Positions 1-7,168 are shown, counted from the stretch's first letter. The stretch: 15,978 nt of DNA from JBLHLB01 sp047618505 (GCA_047618505.1 JBLHLB010000055.1:1-15978), one strand, 5' to 3'. Notes: generated by a model from the sequence alone, not told the origin. Numbers and translations: made by a program.

Positions 1-527
1 AGCGCCCCCGGCACAAGAGCAGCCCGGCTACGCATGGTCTCGGCGGCCTGGCCTGTGAGCAGACCCTGGTCGGTCACCATCGCTCCCACGTGGACGTTCA
101 CGCGCAGGAAACTGGCGCCGGTGACGGCGCAAAGGCCAAGGGCGGAACGCGCGTCGTTGCGCAGGACATTTACCCCCACCGGAAGCCCGGGGGCAGCGGC
201 CGTCACGCTCTTCACCGCGATGGCCATGGCTGCCACAGTCTCCGGCGGAACGGCGGACGCAAAGAATGGGGCGTCGCCGAAGTTCTCCACCACGATGCCA
301 TCGGCACCGCCCTCCAGGAGCGCCCTGGCGTCGATCTCCGCCGCCATGAGGACTTCAGCCATGATCGCCTCCGCGGGGCGTCCAGCGGCGCCTGGCGAGC
401 CCGGCAGCGCGCGCAGGTGAACGACTCCAATCAGGAGAGGCCGCTTGTTCCTAAGGCGATCACGGAGGGCGTTATGCGCGCCTAAATCCGATCGGACACC
501 TATCGATTCAACGTCCTTTGCATCCAT
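1..527 (-). CDS. btpA: BtpA-family TIM-barrel protein (N-terminal part, cut by window edge)
   Basis: The first 175 codons are visible and the frame stays open to base 1, so the C-terminus lies outside. Family-typical blocks are IGVVHLRALPGSPG (residues 33-46), VVENFGDAPF (79-88), LPVGVNVLRNDA (115-126) and RVNVHVGAMVTDQG (142-155). BtpA was named for a cyanobacterial protein needed for photosystem I accumulation. The family is also common in non-phototrophs, where its role is not settled; the fold is a phosphate-binding-type TIM barrel. The ATG at 527 is preceded by GTGAGGG about 6 nt upstream, a fair ribosome site, and gives a leader of about 30 residues before the first barrel strand. It lies downstream of the tRNA-Thr gene on the same strand, 57 nt away. 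Nothing photosynthetic is nearby. The family call is strong; the cellular function is unknown. Confidence 0.9.
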   Translation of the reverse strand, partial: MDAKDVESIGVRSDLGAHNALRDRLRNKRPLLIGVVHLRALPGSPGAAGRPAEAIMAEVLMAAEIDARALLEGGADGIVVENFGDAPFFASAVPPETVAAMAIAVKSVTAAAPGLPVGVNVLRNDARSALGLCAVTGASFLRVNVHVGAMVTDQGLLTGQAAETMRSRAALVPGA

Positions 528-584
528 AATTTCCCTCACGCCTCCTCATCCGTACATGGCCCGGTCAAGTGTCTAGCCCAAGGT

Positions 585-659
585 TGGGGCCAGAGGGGGG
601 GTTCGAACCCCCGACCTTTGCTTTACGAAAGCAGTGCTCTACCACTGAGCTACTCTGGC
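585..659 (-). tRNA. tRNA-Thr (anticodon CGU), CCA encoded
   Basis: A complete cloverleaf reads on the minus strand. The 7-bp acceptor stem is GCCAGAG with CTCTGGC, the D arm is GCTC-AGTGGTA-GAGC, the anticodon loop is TTCGTAA, the variable loop is AGGTC, and the T arm is GGGGG-TTCGAAC-CCCCC. Loop positions 34-36 read CGT, pairing with codon ACG (Thr). G1-C72, C2-G71, G35 and U36 agree with threonine identity. The body is 72 nt (659-588) and a CCA follows directly at 587-585. Two oddities are a C at the discriminator position and a C·A mismatch at the top of the anticodon stem (27-43). Confidence 0.93.
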
Positions 660-660
660 A

Positions 661-827
661 AATGGGTCGCACGCGGTTCCTTTCCTTGGGTTTGCACCCG
701 TAGAACCGAACCCGTGACAGTCGTGGTACGAAGTCAAACTTCGGCCCACGGCGGGCAAAGCATACCCCCGTACTTTGCTCCGTCCAGCCGGACCCCCCGC
801 TATCCGCAGGATTCCCGTGGGCAAGTA
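661..827 (-). other. Structured non-coding gap with hairpins between HEAT gene and tRNA
   Basis: No gene is seen between the tRNA and the hairpin at 828-870. Three smaller inverted repeats occur. At 722-750, CGTGG/CCACG and CGAAGT/ACTTCG form an 11-bp stem with one 2x2 internal loop and loop CAA. At 755-778, GCAAAG/CTTTGC extends by a G·U and an A-U pair only in the minus-strand RNA. At 782-793, GTCC/GGAC pairs. They could be a 3'-UTR, a small RNA or a tRNA leader; the strand is inferred from gene orientation and the one wobble pair. Confidence 0.4.
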
Positions 828-870
828 CGAAAGCGGCCCGGACTTCGAGGAGAAGCCCAGGCCGCTTTCG
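828..870 (-). terminator. Long hairpin downstream of the HEAT gene (probable terminator or 3' stabiliser)
   Basis: The arms 828-846 and 852-870 form a 19-bp stem around a 5-nt loop. In the minus-strand RNA every position pairs, with two G·U wobbles (839/859 and 842/856). In the plus-strand RNA those two positions become A·C mismatches, so the structure favours minus-strand transcription. It begins 54 nt beyond the HEAT gene stop codon. No U-tract follows (the sequence continues TACTTG), so it is not a classical intrinsic terminator. Confidence 0.6.
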
Positions 871-905
871 ATTGGAAGTCAGCTCAGCGAGGCCGAGCCT
901 TCTAC

Positions 906-935
906 AGATCTACTCTCCGCAGATCTACTCTCCGC
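906..935. repeat. 15-bp perfect tandem duplication across the HEAT gene stop codon
   Basis: The unit AGATCTACTCTCCGC occurs at 906-920 and 921-935. The minus-strand TAG stop (927-925) lies inside one copy. Because 15 is a multiple of three, the other copy repeats the in-frame TAG, so readthrough would add only four residues. Confidence 0.9.
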
Positions 936-3036
936 CGGCGCGCACTGCGCGGACGATTTCAGCGCGGACCTCAGGGGAGAGGTTCAGGCGACCGAGGGCA
1001 GTGGCGGTTGCCATACGAACCCCCGTGGGGGCATCCGAGCGGCAGATTTCGATCAACCCACCGAGAGTGGCCTGATCGGCGGTTCCGGCCCGGCCAAAGA
1101 CTCCGGCAAGGGCATTGGCCGCACCAGCGCGCAGCGCGTCGGAACGCTCACCGTCGGTGACGACGGCAACCATAGCGGCAATCTCGCCAGCACCACCGAT
1201 GTGGCCCAGTGCTGAGAGAGCAGGCAGGGCGACGGCATCGGGACGGTTCTGAAGCACGCTTGCCATGGAACCGGCAACCGAGCCGGATAGGTCAGAACCC
1301 GATCCGGAGGCAGCCAAGCCAGCCAAGGCACCTGCTGCCCGTGCGGCAAGGCCATCGGCCTCTTCACGGTCTGCGTTCATGCGGGCGGCCATGGCCTCGA
1401 GAACAACGCTGGCACCATCGGCGCCGGTGATGATCGAGGCACTCTTGTCCCCATAGAGGTCGCCGGCTGCTGCCGCGTCAGCGGAGATCATGACGACCGG
1501 GATACCGGTCAGGCGCTCGTTGTTTTCAATCTCAGCCAGGACCTGGAAGGCCGTAACACTACCGGGCATGTCGGAAAGCACGATGGCATCCGTCCCCGGG
1601 AGAGTGCGCAGACCAAGCAAGCCGCGGACGCCGTTGTTGAAGGGCGTCGCCATGACACCCTCGGCGGCCAAGGCATCGACCATGGCGTTACGGCGACCCT
1701 CGTCACCGTCGATCACGACGGCCAGGCGAACGACCTCACGGCCAGTTGCCTCGGCCAGAGCCGAAACTGCAGCGGGTGATGCAGCCACACCGGCACGCGA
1801 ACTGATGTGCGCAAGGGCGATGGCAGCTTCACCGCGAACGGCTCCGCTAGAGGAAGAAGCAAGGGCGCTTTCAAGGTTCGCCGTGGGGGCCGTAGCGTTG
1901 GCCGCCATGGCCTGGACGATCCCGCTAGCGGCATTGCCGTCGCCAGCACTCAGGGCCCAACCAAGGGCACCATCAAGGGCTGCCGCACCGGCGATATCAA
2001 CCGCGAGGCGATCGTTGAGGAGCATTTGGGGCCAATCCCCCACATCCAAGCCGGCTTGTTCCCGGGCCTGGAGTTCGGAAAGCTGCGAAGAAATCGTCCC
2101 GGCCAAGGCGGCCAGGGCCTCGGAGGAAGAGGGGTCAATGGCCAGTGCTCTTGCGAAGCTCTTCTTGGCCATAGTCGAGGCGTAGAGATAGGGCGGAACC
2201 TCCATCGATGCGACACCGGTTCCCTCCCAACCCCAAACAACCGTGGAGACCTGGTGCGGAGCTAGGACCGCCGGATCCATGCGGTAGTAACCCTCGCCTT
2301 TGGCGAGCAGCTGGGACACCGCGTCAGCGTTTCCACCGCAGCGGGCCAAGGCGTTCGTGGCGGCGGAGCGGACCGCAGAGTCCGCATCGCTCGCAGCGTG
2401 GTGGGCCAGCTCGCCATTGGCGCGCGGATCACCGATGCGTCCCAGGGTCAGGGCGATGTTGCGGCGCAGGAATGCGTCCGGCGAATCGAGTCCCTCCAAC
2501 AAGGGAAGGATCACGTCATCACCCATCTGGCCGAGGGCCCACATGAAGGTGACGCGACGGTCCTTGTTCTCTTGGTCAGCCAAGCCGTAGAGCAGGAACG
2601 GAACGGCATATTCGCCGTGTGCTCCAGCAAGGGCGCGCAGGGCGTGCGTGCGCTCGCCTACGTCGTCGGACTGAATTGTCTTGAGCAATGCACGGATCGC
2701 ATCGGGATTGTTCTCCCGTTGCGGCCTGCCAATGTTGACCAGATCCATGAAGCGGTTTGCAACCAGCTCCATCTCTCCGGAATCCACGAGCATCTGCAAC
2801 CAGATGTCATGGTCAACGGACTGCCAGAGGGCGTAAGCCGCCTCCTGGCTCGGGTCCATGGCTAGCACTTCCTTGAAGGAGCGCAGTGCGTCCTCCTTGC
2901 GACCTTCCCGCAGGGCTTTGACACCCGATTCAAACGTGTCAGAGACCTCGTCAGCGGCGAAGGCAGGAGCTTGGAGTGCGGTGGCGAATGCCAACAGTCC
3001 TAGGGGTAGGACCTGGAGCCGGCGCAGTCCGATCAT
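925..3036 (-). CDS. Secreted TPR/HEAT-repeat protein with embedded receiver-like domain
   Basis: This 703-residue protein has no recognised specific name. Residues 1-28 look like a Sec signal peptide: RR in the n-region, hydrophobic VLPLGLLAFATAL, AFA before the likely cut. A TPR-like unit follows (about 33-63), then HEAT repeats (about 112-235), a second TPR-like segment (about 288-315), and a CheY-like domain (about 435-553). HEAT-like helices finish the protein (about 595-700). The receiver-like part has an acidic cluster VIDGDE (442-446), a possible acceptor Asp489 in DAIVLSD, and Ser518 in VVMISAD. Where the conserved Lys is expected it reads IITGAD, so it is probably a pseudo-receiver. 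HEAT repeats usually form protein-binding scaffolds; the ligand is unknown. ATG 3036 is chosen because GAGGT lies 5 nt upstream and it starts the signal peptide. An in-frame start at 3072 has no ribosome site. A promoter lies at 3118-3145 and a hairpin follows the stop. Confidence 0.88.
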   Translation of the reverse strand: MIGLRRLQVLPLGLLAFATALQAPAFAADEVSDTFESGVKALREGRKEDALRSFKEVLAMDPSQEAAYALWQSVDHDIWLQMLVDSGEMELVANRFMDLVNIGRPQRENNPDAIRALLKTIQSDDVGERTHALRALAGAHGEYAVPFLLYGLADQENKDRRVTFMWALGQMGDDVILPLLEGLDSPDAFLRRNIALTLGRIGDPRANGELAHHAASDADSAVRSAATNALARCGGNADAVSQLLAKGEGYYRMDPAVLAPHQVSTVVWGWEGTGVASMEVPPYLYASTMAKKSFARALAIDPSSSEALAALAGTISSQLSELQAREQAGLDVGDWPQMLLNDRLAVDIAGAAALDGALGWALSAGDGNAASGIVQAMAANATAPTANLESALASSSSGAVRGEAAIALAHISSRAGVAASPAAVSALAEATGREVVRLAVVIDGDEGRRNAMVDALAAEGVMATPFNNGVRGLLGLRTLPGTDAIVLSDMPGSVTAFQVLAEIENNERLTGIPVVMISADAAAAGDLYGDKSASIITGADGASVVLEAMAARMNADREEADGLAARAAGALAGLAASGSGSDLSGSVAGSMASVLQNRPDAVALPALSALGHIGGAGEIAAMVAVVTDGERSDALRAGAANALAGVFGRAGTADQATLGGLIEICRSDAPTGVRMATATALGRLNLSPEVRAEIVRAVRAGGE

Positions 3037-3354
3037 GGCAACCTCGAAATACAGGGGAAAAAGCAGCACCATCGCGCTGGACGGTACCGTGGGCAGGTAA
3101 ACAGAGAGGGTTGCGGGATGATAGCGAGGGGGGTGCTCGGGTCAAGCTCCACCGGTACTCAGCTCGTCATTCCCGCGAGCGCCAGCCCTACCCACCTCGA
3201 CCACACCGGTGACAGATAGGGCCCTAGAAGAAGCGTGGATGATCGGCCAAAAAGCGCCGGAGGAGGGGCCTGGGACCCTTTAGCCCCCGACTGAGGAGGC
3301 CGCATCCAGAAGGCGGCAGCGGCTCAGGGATGCCCGAGTTTGGTCCCCAGAAAA
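3037..3354. other. 318-bp intergenic region upstream of the HEAT gene
   Basis: No gene is seen here. The region separates the anmK stop from the HEAT gene start on the same strand and holds the promoter at 3118-3145. Short palindromes are ACGGTACCGT (3081-3090, in the predicted leader), CACCGGTG (3204-3211) and TAGGGCCCTA (3217-3226). ACCGGT also occurs at 3151-3156, next to the -35 box. No convincing intrinsic terminator follows anmK. Confidence 0.5.
3118..3145 (-). promoter_or_regulatory. Predicted sigma-70 promoter for the HEAT gene
   Basis: On the minus strand TTGACC (3145-3140) and TATCAT (3123-3118) each match the -35 and -10 consensus at 5 of 6 bases and are 16 nt apart. The expected start near 3110 gives a leader of about 75 nt before the ATG at 3036. 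It is placed correctly for the HEAT gene, suggesting that gene need not depend on transcription from anmK. Confidence 0.6.
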
Positions 3355-4620
3355 TCAGTGCCAGGGACTGACTTTCCCAAGGATTCGACCGGCCACTGCA
3401 CCGCTGGCCCCCGGCATCGTCGAGGGCTCCCCGCGGACGCAGCGAGCGGCCAGAACCGCGAAGCAAAGGGCCTCACGGGCATCAGGGTCCACACCAAGGT
3501 CCCCCGTCGAGGAGACCCGACCCCCAAAGCCCTCCGCCAGAGTCGCCATAAGGGGCCCATGGTGCACCCCCCCACCCGCGACGACTAGCTGGGTCGGTCG
3601 ACCGCCGCTATCCGGCACTTTCCCCGGCATATCGGTCCCGGTCCAGGTCGACCCCCAACGCTCAATGGCGGCCAAGATGGAAAGGCCGACAAAACGTGCC
3701 CCACTGGCCAGGAGATCTTTGCTGCTCAGGCCGTTTCCGTGGGCCAAGACCTCGCCCAAGAAGTTCTCCCCAAAAGTGTCCCTTCCAGTGGTTTTGGGGG
3801 GCTCCAGGTCCAGGAAGGGGTGCGCCATGAGCAGCCGGACCAGGTCCTCCGAGGCCTCGCCGCTAGCTGCAACGCCACCGCCCCGGTCCATGGCCTGGCC
3901 TAGGCGCGCCCGGGCCAGGCCGTCCAGAAGCGCCCCGGCTGGCCCGACATCGAAGGCCAACAGGGGGCTCACACCTGCGGTAGAACGCGGACCGAGGATC
4001 GTCAGGTTGGCGATACCCCCCAGATTCAAAATGACTCCCGGTCTCCTTAGATCCGGGAAGAGAACATCGTCCACCAAAGCAGAGAGCGGCGCGCCCTCCC
4101 CACCAGCTGCGATGTCAGCCGTACGAAAGTCGGACACTGTCGTCGCCTCCGCAGCAGCCGCCACGTGGTCTCCATCCCCCAATTGCAGAGTCATTGGTCC
4201 CGCGCTTTCTACTCCGTCGTGATGCCAAACGGTCTGGCCATGGCTCCCCACCAGATCCAGCGCAATGCCGGCGCTGCGCGCGCTGGCCGCGGCAGCCTCT
4301 CCAAAGGCTAGACCCAGGTCACGGTGCAGAAGAGCCACTTCACGGGGTCCCCGCCGAGCACTGTCCCGGTCGGCAATGAAATCCCGCAGCTCCGAGCCAA
4401 GGGGTTCTGGGAATGGCTGGGTCGCAAAGTGAAGCAGCTCGGGCGCGCCCAGAGATTGCCCCTCTCCGATGGCAGGGAAGCGCACGAGAGCAACGTCAAT
4501 GCCATCGACGGATGTCCCCGAGAGAACACCTGCGACCACTGCGCTGCCGTCCTGAAGGCGGCCTGCCACGGAACTGAGTGAATTCCTGGCCTGTTCGGAT
4601 TTGTGCTCGGATTTATGCAT
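3355..4620 (-). CDS. anmK: Anhydro-N-acetylmuramic acid kinase
   Basis: AnmK opens and phosphorylates 1,6-anhydro-MurNAc from recycled cell-wall muropeptides, giving MurNAc-6-phosphate in the cytoplasm. The 421-residue product shows the N-terminal ATPase-fold motif GVLSGTSVDGIDVAL (31-45), LVGSHGQTVWH (123-133), SDFRTADIAAGGEGAPL (163-179), NLGGIANL (199-206), FDVGP (223-227), PPKTTGRDTFGENFL (274-288), VVAGGGVHHGPLM (346-358) and GVDPDAREALCFAVLA (376-391). The usual length is about 370; the extra length is mainly an N-terminal tail with an HKSEHKSE repeat. The ATG at 4620 is the first plausible start. In-frame GTG codons nearer the first strand (residues 18 and 28) are real alternatives, because no ribosome site precedes 4620. 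A GTG at 4695 was rejected for lying 3 nt from the divergent regulator. The family call is secure; no other recycling gene is adjacent. Confidence 0.92.
   Translation of the reverse strand: MHKSEHKSEQARNSLSSVAGRLQDGSAVVAGVLSGTSVDGIDVALVRFPAIGEGQSLGAPELLHFATQPFPEPLGSELRDFIADRDSARRGPREVALLHRDLGLAFGEAAAASARSAGIALDLVGSHGQTVWHHDGVESAGPMTLQLGDGDHVAAAAEATTVSDFRTADIAAGGEGAPLSALVDDVLFPDLRRPGVILNLGGIANLTILGPRSTAGVSPLLAFDVGPAGALLDGLARARLGQAMDRGGGVAASGEASEDLVRLLMAHPFLDLEPPKTTGRDTFGENFLGEVLAHGNGLSSKDLLASGARFVGLSILAAIERWGSTWTGTDMPGKVPDSGGRPTQLVVAGGGVHHGPLMATLAEGFGGRVSSTGDLGVDPDAREALCFAVLAARCVRGEPSTMPGASGAVAGRILGKVSPWH
4595..4618. repeat. 12-bp near-perfect tandem repeat at the anmK 5' end
   Basis: Copies of TCGGATTTGTGC (4595-4606) and TCGGATTTATGC (4607-4618) differ at one base and overlap the predicted anmK start. 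They encode the repeated HKSE near the N-terminus of that reading. Confidence 0.8.
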
Positions 4621-4698
4621 AGCAAAGGGGTCGGTTTCCCAACGCGATGAGCCCTCAGTCTGGCGCCGCCCGGTCGCACCTGCGAGGATCCTCACACA

Positions 4699-6120
4699 AT
4701 GAGCGCCAAAGACGCGAAGAACAGCAAGCAGGGCAAGTCCTCCACGATCCTTGTGGTCGACGACGACGCCGACATCTGCATCGCCCTGGAGATGCTCCTC
4801 ACCTACGAGGGCTACACCGTTTGGACCGCCAAGAACGGGCGCCAGGCCCTACAGCGACTGGACATGGAAGCCGGCCGCGGCAAGCGCGCCGACCTTGTGT
4901 TGTCGGATGTGAAGATGCCTGAAATCGACGGCCTCGAACTCCTTGAGAAAATGCTCGAACGGGATGACGCACCACCGATGGTGATGATTTCCGGCCACGC
5001 AGACATCGCCACGGCGGTCGCAGCCATCAAGAAAGGCGCCCTGGATTTCCTTGAGAAGCCCCTCGATCAAACACGGGTGCTGTTGACGATCGGCAACTCC
5101 CTCAGGGCCAACCAACTACGCCAGGAAAACGCAGGCCTAAGGCGTCAACTGGATCAACGCTGGGACCTCGTGGGGAGCAGCGCGCCGATGCAACGCCTGA
5201 GGGAGGAGATCGATCAATTGGCACAGGCCGAAGTGCCCGTGCTCGTCACCGGCGAGAACGGTACCGGCAAGGAAGTTGTGGCGCGCAACCTGCACCTCTG
5301 CAGTTCGCGCGCGGCCGGTCCCTTTGTGGCGGTGAACTGCGCGGCTATCCCTGGGGAGCTGGTCGAATCAGAGCTCTTTGGACACGAGCGCGGTAGCTTC
5401 ACCGGCGCCCATGATCGCCGCCTGGGGCACTTTGAGTCAGCGCACCAAGGCACGCTATTCCTCGACGAAGTTGGTGACATGCCCCTGGCTGCCCAGGCCA
5501 AACTCCTGCGTGCCCTGGAAACACGCGAGATCACCCGCGTTGGCGGAACCGAACCCGTCCAGGTTGACATTCGAGTCGTAGCCGCGACGAATGCAGACCT
5601 GGAACGCGCTGTTGAAGAGAAGACCTTCCGCATGGATCTCTTCTACCGCTTGAATGTGGTTCCGCTGCACGTGCCCGCCCTGCGGGAGCGCCTTGAGGAT
5701 GTGCCGCTCCTGGCCGAACGTTTCCTAGAACTGATCGCCACTCGCACCGGTCGCGCCGCCCCCCCGATCAATCCGGACGCACTTGAAATACTTGGTTCCC
5801 TGCCGTATCCGGGCAATGTGCGCCAATTGAAGAATCTGATCGAAGCCGCGCATGTCTTCGCTGACGACGCCATCACCGGAGCCGATGTGCAGCGCATTTT
5901 AAACAACGGCCCGTCCCTTTCGTCTCCCCGCAACGGCACGTCCGAAACCGAAGACCCCTTCGCGGCGGAGACTTTTGAGGCCTTCAAGAACGAAAGTGAA
6001 GCGCTCTTCTTTCGGAGGAAGCTTGAGGAGAACTCGGGCAACGTCAAGCGCACGGCCGAACAGCTCAGCATGCAACGCAGTCACCTCTACAAGAAGCTAG
6101 ATCGCTACGATCTGAAGTAG
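4699..6120 (+). CDS. NtrC-family sigma-54-dependent response regulator
   Basis: This 473-residue protein has the full three-part layout. A receiver domain (about 15-135) carries acidic DDD (21-23), acceptor Asp70 in LVLSDVKMP, Ser98 and Lys120. The AAA+ domain (about 157-385) has Walker A GENGTGKE (185-192), sigma-54 loop GSFTGA (232-237), Walker B GTLFLDEVGDM (251-261), and the sensor-region motifs VVAATNADL and FRMDLFYRLNVV. A Fis-type helix-turn-helix closes it (about 440-473). On phosphorylation by a histidine kinase such proteins remodel sigma-54 polymerase at -24/-12 promoters. The C-terminal MQRSHLYKKL resembles NtrX-type regulators. The loop reads GSFTGA instead of canonical GAFTGA. 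GCGAGG lies about 11 nt upstream of the ATG. It is divergent from anmK (78-bp gap). No kinase is nearby, so it is an orphan here. Targets are unknown; I found no clear -24/-12 promoter in this window. Confidence 0.95.
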   Translation: MSAKDAKNSKQGKSSTILVVDDDADICIALEMLLTYEGYTVWTAKNGRQALQRLDMEAGRGKRADLVLSDVKMPEIDGLELLEKMLERDDAPPMVMISGHADIATAVAAIKKGALDFLEKPLDQTRVLLTIGNSLRANQLRQENAGLRRQLDQRWDLVGSSAPMQRLREEIDQLAQAEVPVLVTGENGTGKEVVARNLHLCSSRAAGPFVAVNCAAIPGELVESELFGHERGSFTGAHDRRLGHFESAHQGTLFLDEVGDMPLAAQAKLLRALETREITRVGGTEPVQVDIRVVAATNADLERAVEEKTFRMDLFYRLNVVPLHVPALRERLEDVPLLAERFLELIATRTGRAAPPINPDALEILGSLPYPGNVRQLKNLIEAAHVFADDAITGADVQRILNNGPSLSSPRNGTSETEDPFAAETFEAFKNESEALFFRRKLEENSGNVKRTAEQLSMQRSHLYKKLDRYDLK

Positions 6121-6155
6121 CGAGCCGGCGTCCCGCAACGACTGCAGCGGATACG

Positions 6156-6200
6156 AAAAAACCCGAGCGCGATCTCCTTGGATCGCGCTCGGGTTTTTTT
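6156..6200. terminator. Bidirectional intrinsic terminator
   Basis: CCCGAGCGCGATC (6162-6174) and GATCGCGCTCGGG (6181-6193) form a perfect 13-bp stem around a 6-nt loop. It is flanked by six A (6156-6161) and seven T (6194-6200). Both strands therefore present a GC-rich hairpin with a U-tract. It sits between the convergent response regulator (stop 6120) and LysM gene (stop 6266) and should end both transcripts. Confidence 0.95.
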
Positions 6201-6222
6201 GGGGCCACCCGAAGATGGCCCC
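6201..6222. other. Second hairpin abutting the terminator
   Basis: GGGGCCA (6201-6207) and TGGCCCC (6216-6222) form a perfect 7-bp stem with an 8-nt loop, directly after the T-run of the shared terminator. On the minus strand it is met just before that terminator, so it may add to termination of, or protect the 3' end of, the LysM transcript. Confidence 0.55.
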
Positions 6223-6265
6223 CCAAGACGGCGCCGCAAAACGGCACCGAGTGATGCCGAAAGCC

Positions 6266-7168
6266 CTAGCGAATACCAACGCTAGCTTTGGCGCCGGGAA
6301 TGAGCAGCACCATGCCAAGCTTGACACGGTCGGGGGTATCCATGACGTCTCGATTGGCGTCGTAGATTTCCTTCCAACGGTGCTTGGTCCCGTAGAAAAG
6401 CTCGGAGATCTTCGAGAGGCTATCGCCGTCGCGCACGGTATAGGACACACCGGCAGCTGTGCTACGGGGGATGTTCGTTGCGGGAGCGGAAGCACCGCTC
6501 CGAGGACGGGCTTCCGCGGGGCTCGCGACGGATCGCGGACGACGGTTGCCGACGATGCCAGCAGCACCGGTGTTGTCCTGGATGGGCACGACGATCTCGC
6601 CAATCTGGGGAGCCTCGTACATTTCCTCGTTGAAGCTCTGCAGCAGAGCCACGTAGCGGTCGTCACCGTAGATAGCCTGGGCAAGTTCAGCCCAGGTGGT
6701 CTCAATGGTCAGGTCCATGAGCAGCATTCCCGGAACGCCAGCGGGGCGGAGCCCAGTGGCGATCACGATGCTGTCGGAACCGTAGGGGCTGGTAACCGTA
6801 CCTGAGCCACCTCCTGTGGCCTCAGAATCACCGCCCTTGGGAAAAACACCAGAATCCAGCAGGGTCGGACCGATGCTCCGCTTGTTGGTGGCCTCGCCAT
6901 CCATGGAGTCACCGCCACGGATCGGGCGCCCGGAGCCATCGTTAGAGGCCAACATGTCGCCCTCGCGACCTTCCTCTTCATCGGCGTCTTGCTCCCCCGC
7001 AGCTGCATCGACCAAGGTGTCGCCGGCGCGCTCCTTGAGGAGATCGGCGGCAGCGGTGTTGGGATCGTTTGACCCCAGCTCGTCACTACCGTCGTTCAGT
7101 TGCACCGCAAGCACGATGGCTGAAAGGAATAGGACGGTCAGGACGACTAGTTTCTCGAGGTTGCCCAT
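6266..7168 (-). CDS. Membrane-anchored LysM-domain protein
   Basis: This 300-residue protein begins with a hydrophobic segment (about 7-23, LVVLTVLFLSAIVLAV) with no clear cleavage site, so it is probably an N-terminal membrane anchor. A long acidic, Gly/Ser-rich low-complexity linker follows (about 25-150). A clear LysM domain lies at 242-291: YTVRDGDSLSKISELFYG, then W265, N272 and a closing LIPG. Residues about 152-197 (TWAELAQAIYGDDRYVALL, then IGEIVVPI) look like a second, degenerate LysM. LysM domains bind N-acetylglucosamine-containing glycans, here presumably peptidoglycan on the outer face of the inner membrane. No catalytic domain is seen, so a structural or adaptor role is likely. 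The start is supported by the anchor, but no good ribosome site precedes it. It ends at the shared terminator. Confidence 0.85.
   Translation of the reverse strand: MGNLEKLVVLTVLFLSAIVLAVQLNDGSDELGSNDPNTAAADLLKERAGDTLVDAAAGEQDADEEEGREGDMLASNDGSGRPIRGGDSMDGEATNKRSIGPTLLDSGVFPKGGDSEATGGGSGTVTSPYGSDSIVIATGLRPAGVPGMLLMDLTIETTWAELAQAIYGDDRYVALLQSFNEEMYEAPQIGEIVVPIQDNTGAAGIVGNRRPRSVASPAEARPRSGASAPATNIPRSTAAGVSYTVRDGDSLSKISELFYGTKHRWKEIYDANRDVMDTPDRVKLGMVLLIPGAKASVGIR

Noticed and set aside
661..720. A second tRNA next to tRNA-Thr
   Set aside because: GGGT/ACCC repeats and GGTTC-like strings are present, but no acceptor stem or anticodon arm can be assembled.
1490..2185. 231-codon plus-strand frame
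   Set aside because: It is antisense to the HEAT-repeat gene and shows no domain; its composition (Ala/Arg/Ser-rich) is typical of a shadow frame in high-GC DNA.
3037..3072. In-frame upstream start for the HEAT protein (ATG at 3072)
   Set aside because: No ribosome site precedes it and it would bury the signal peptide behind 12 extra residues; ATG 3036 has GAGGT at good spacing.
4621..4695. GTG start at 4695 for anmK
   Set aside because: It would begin 3 nt from the divergent regulator ATG and add 25 residues not expected in the family.
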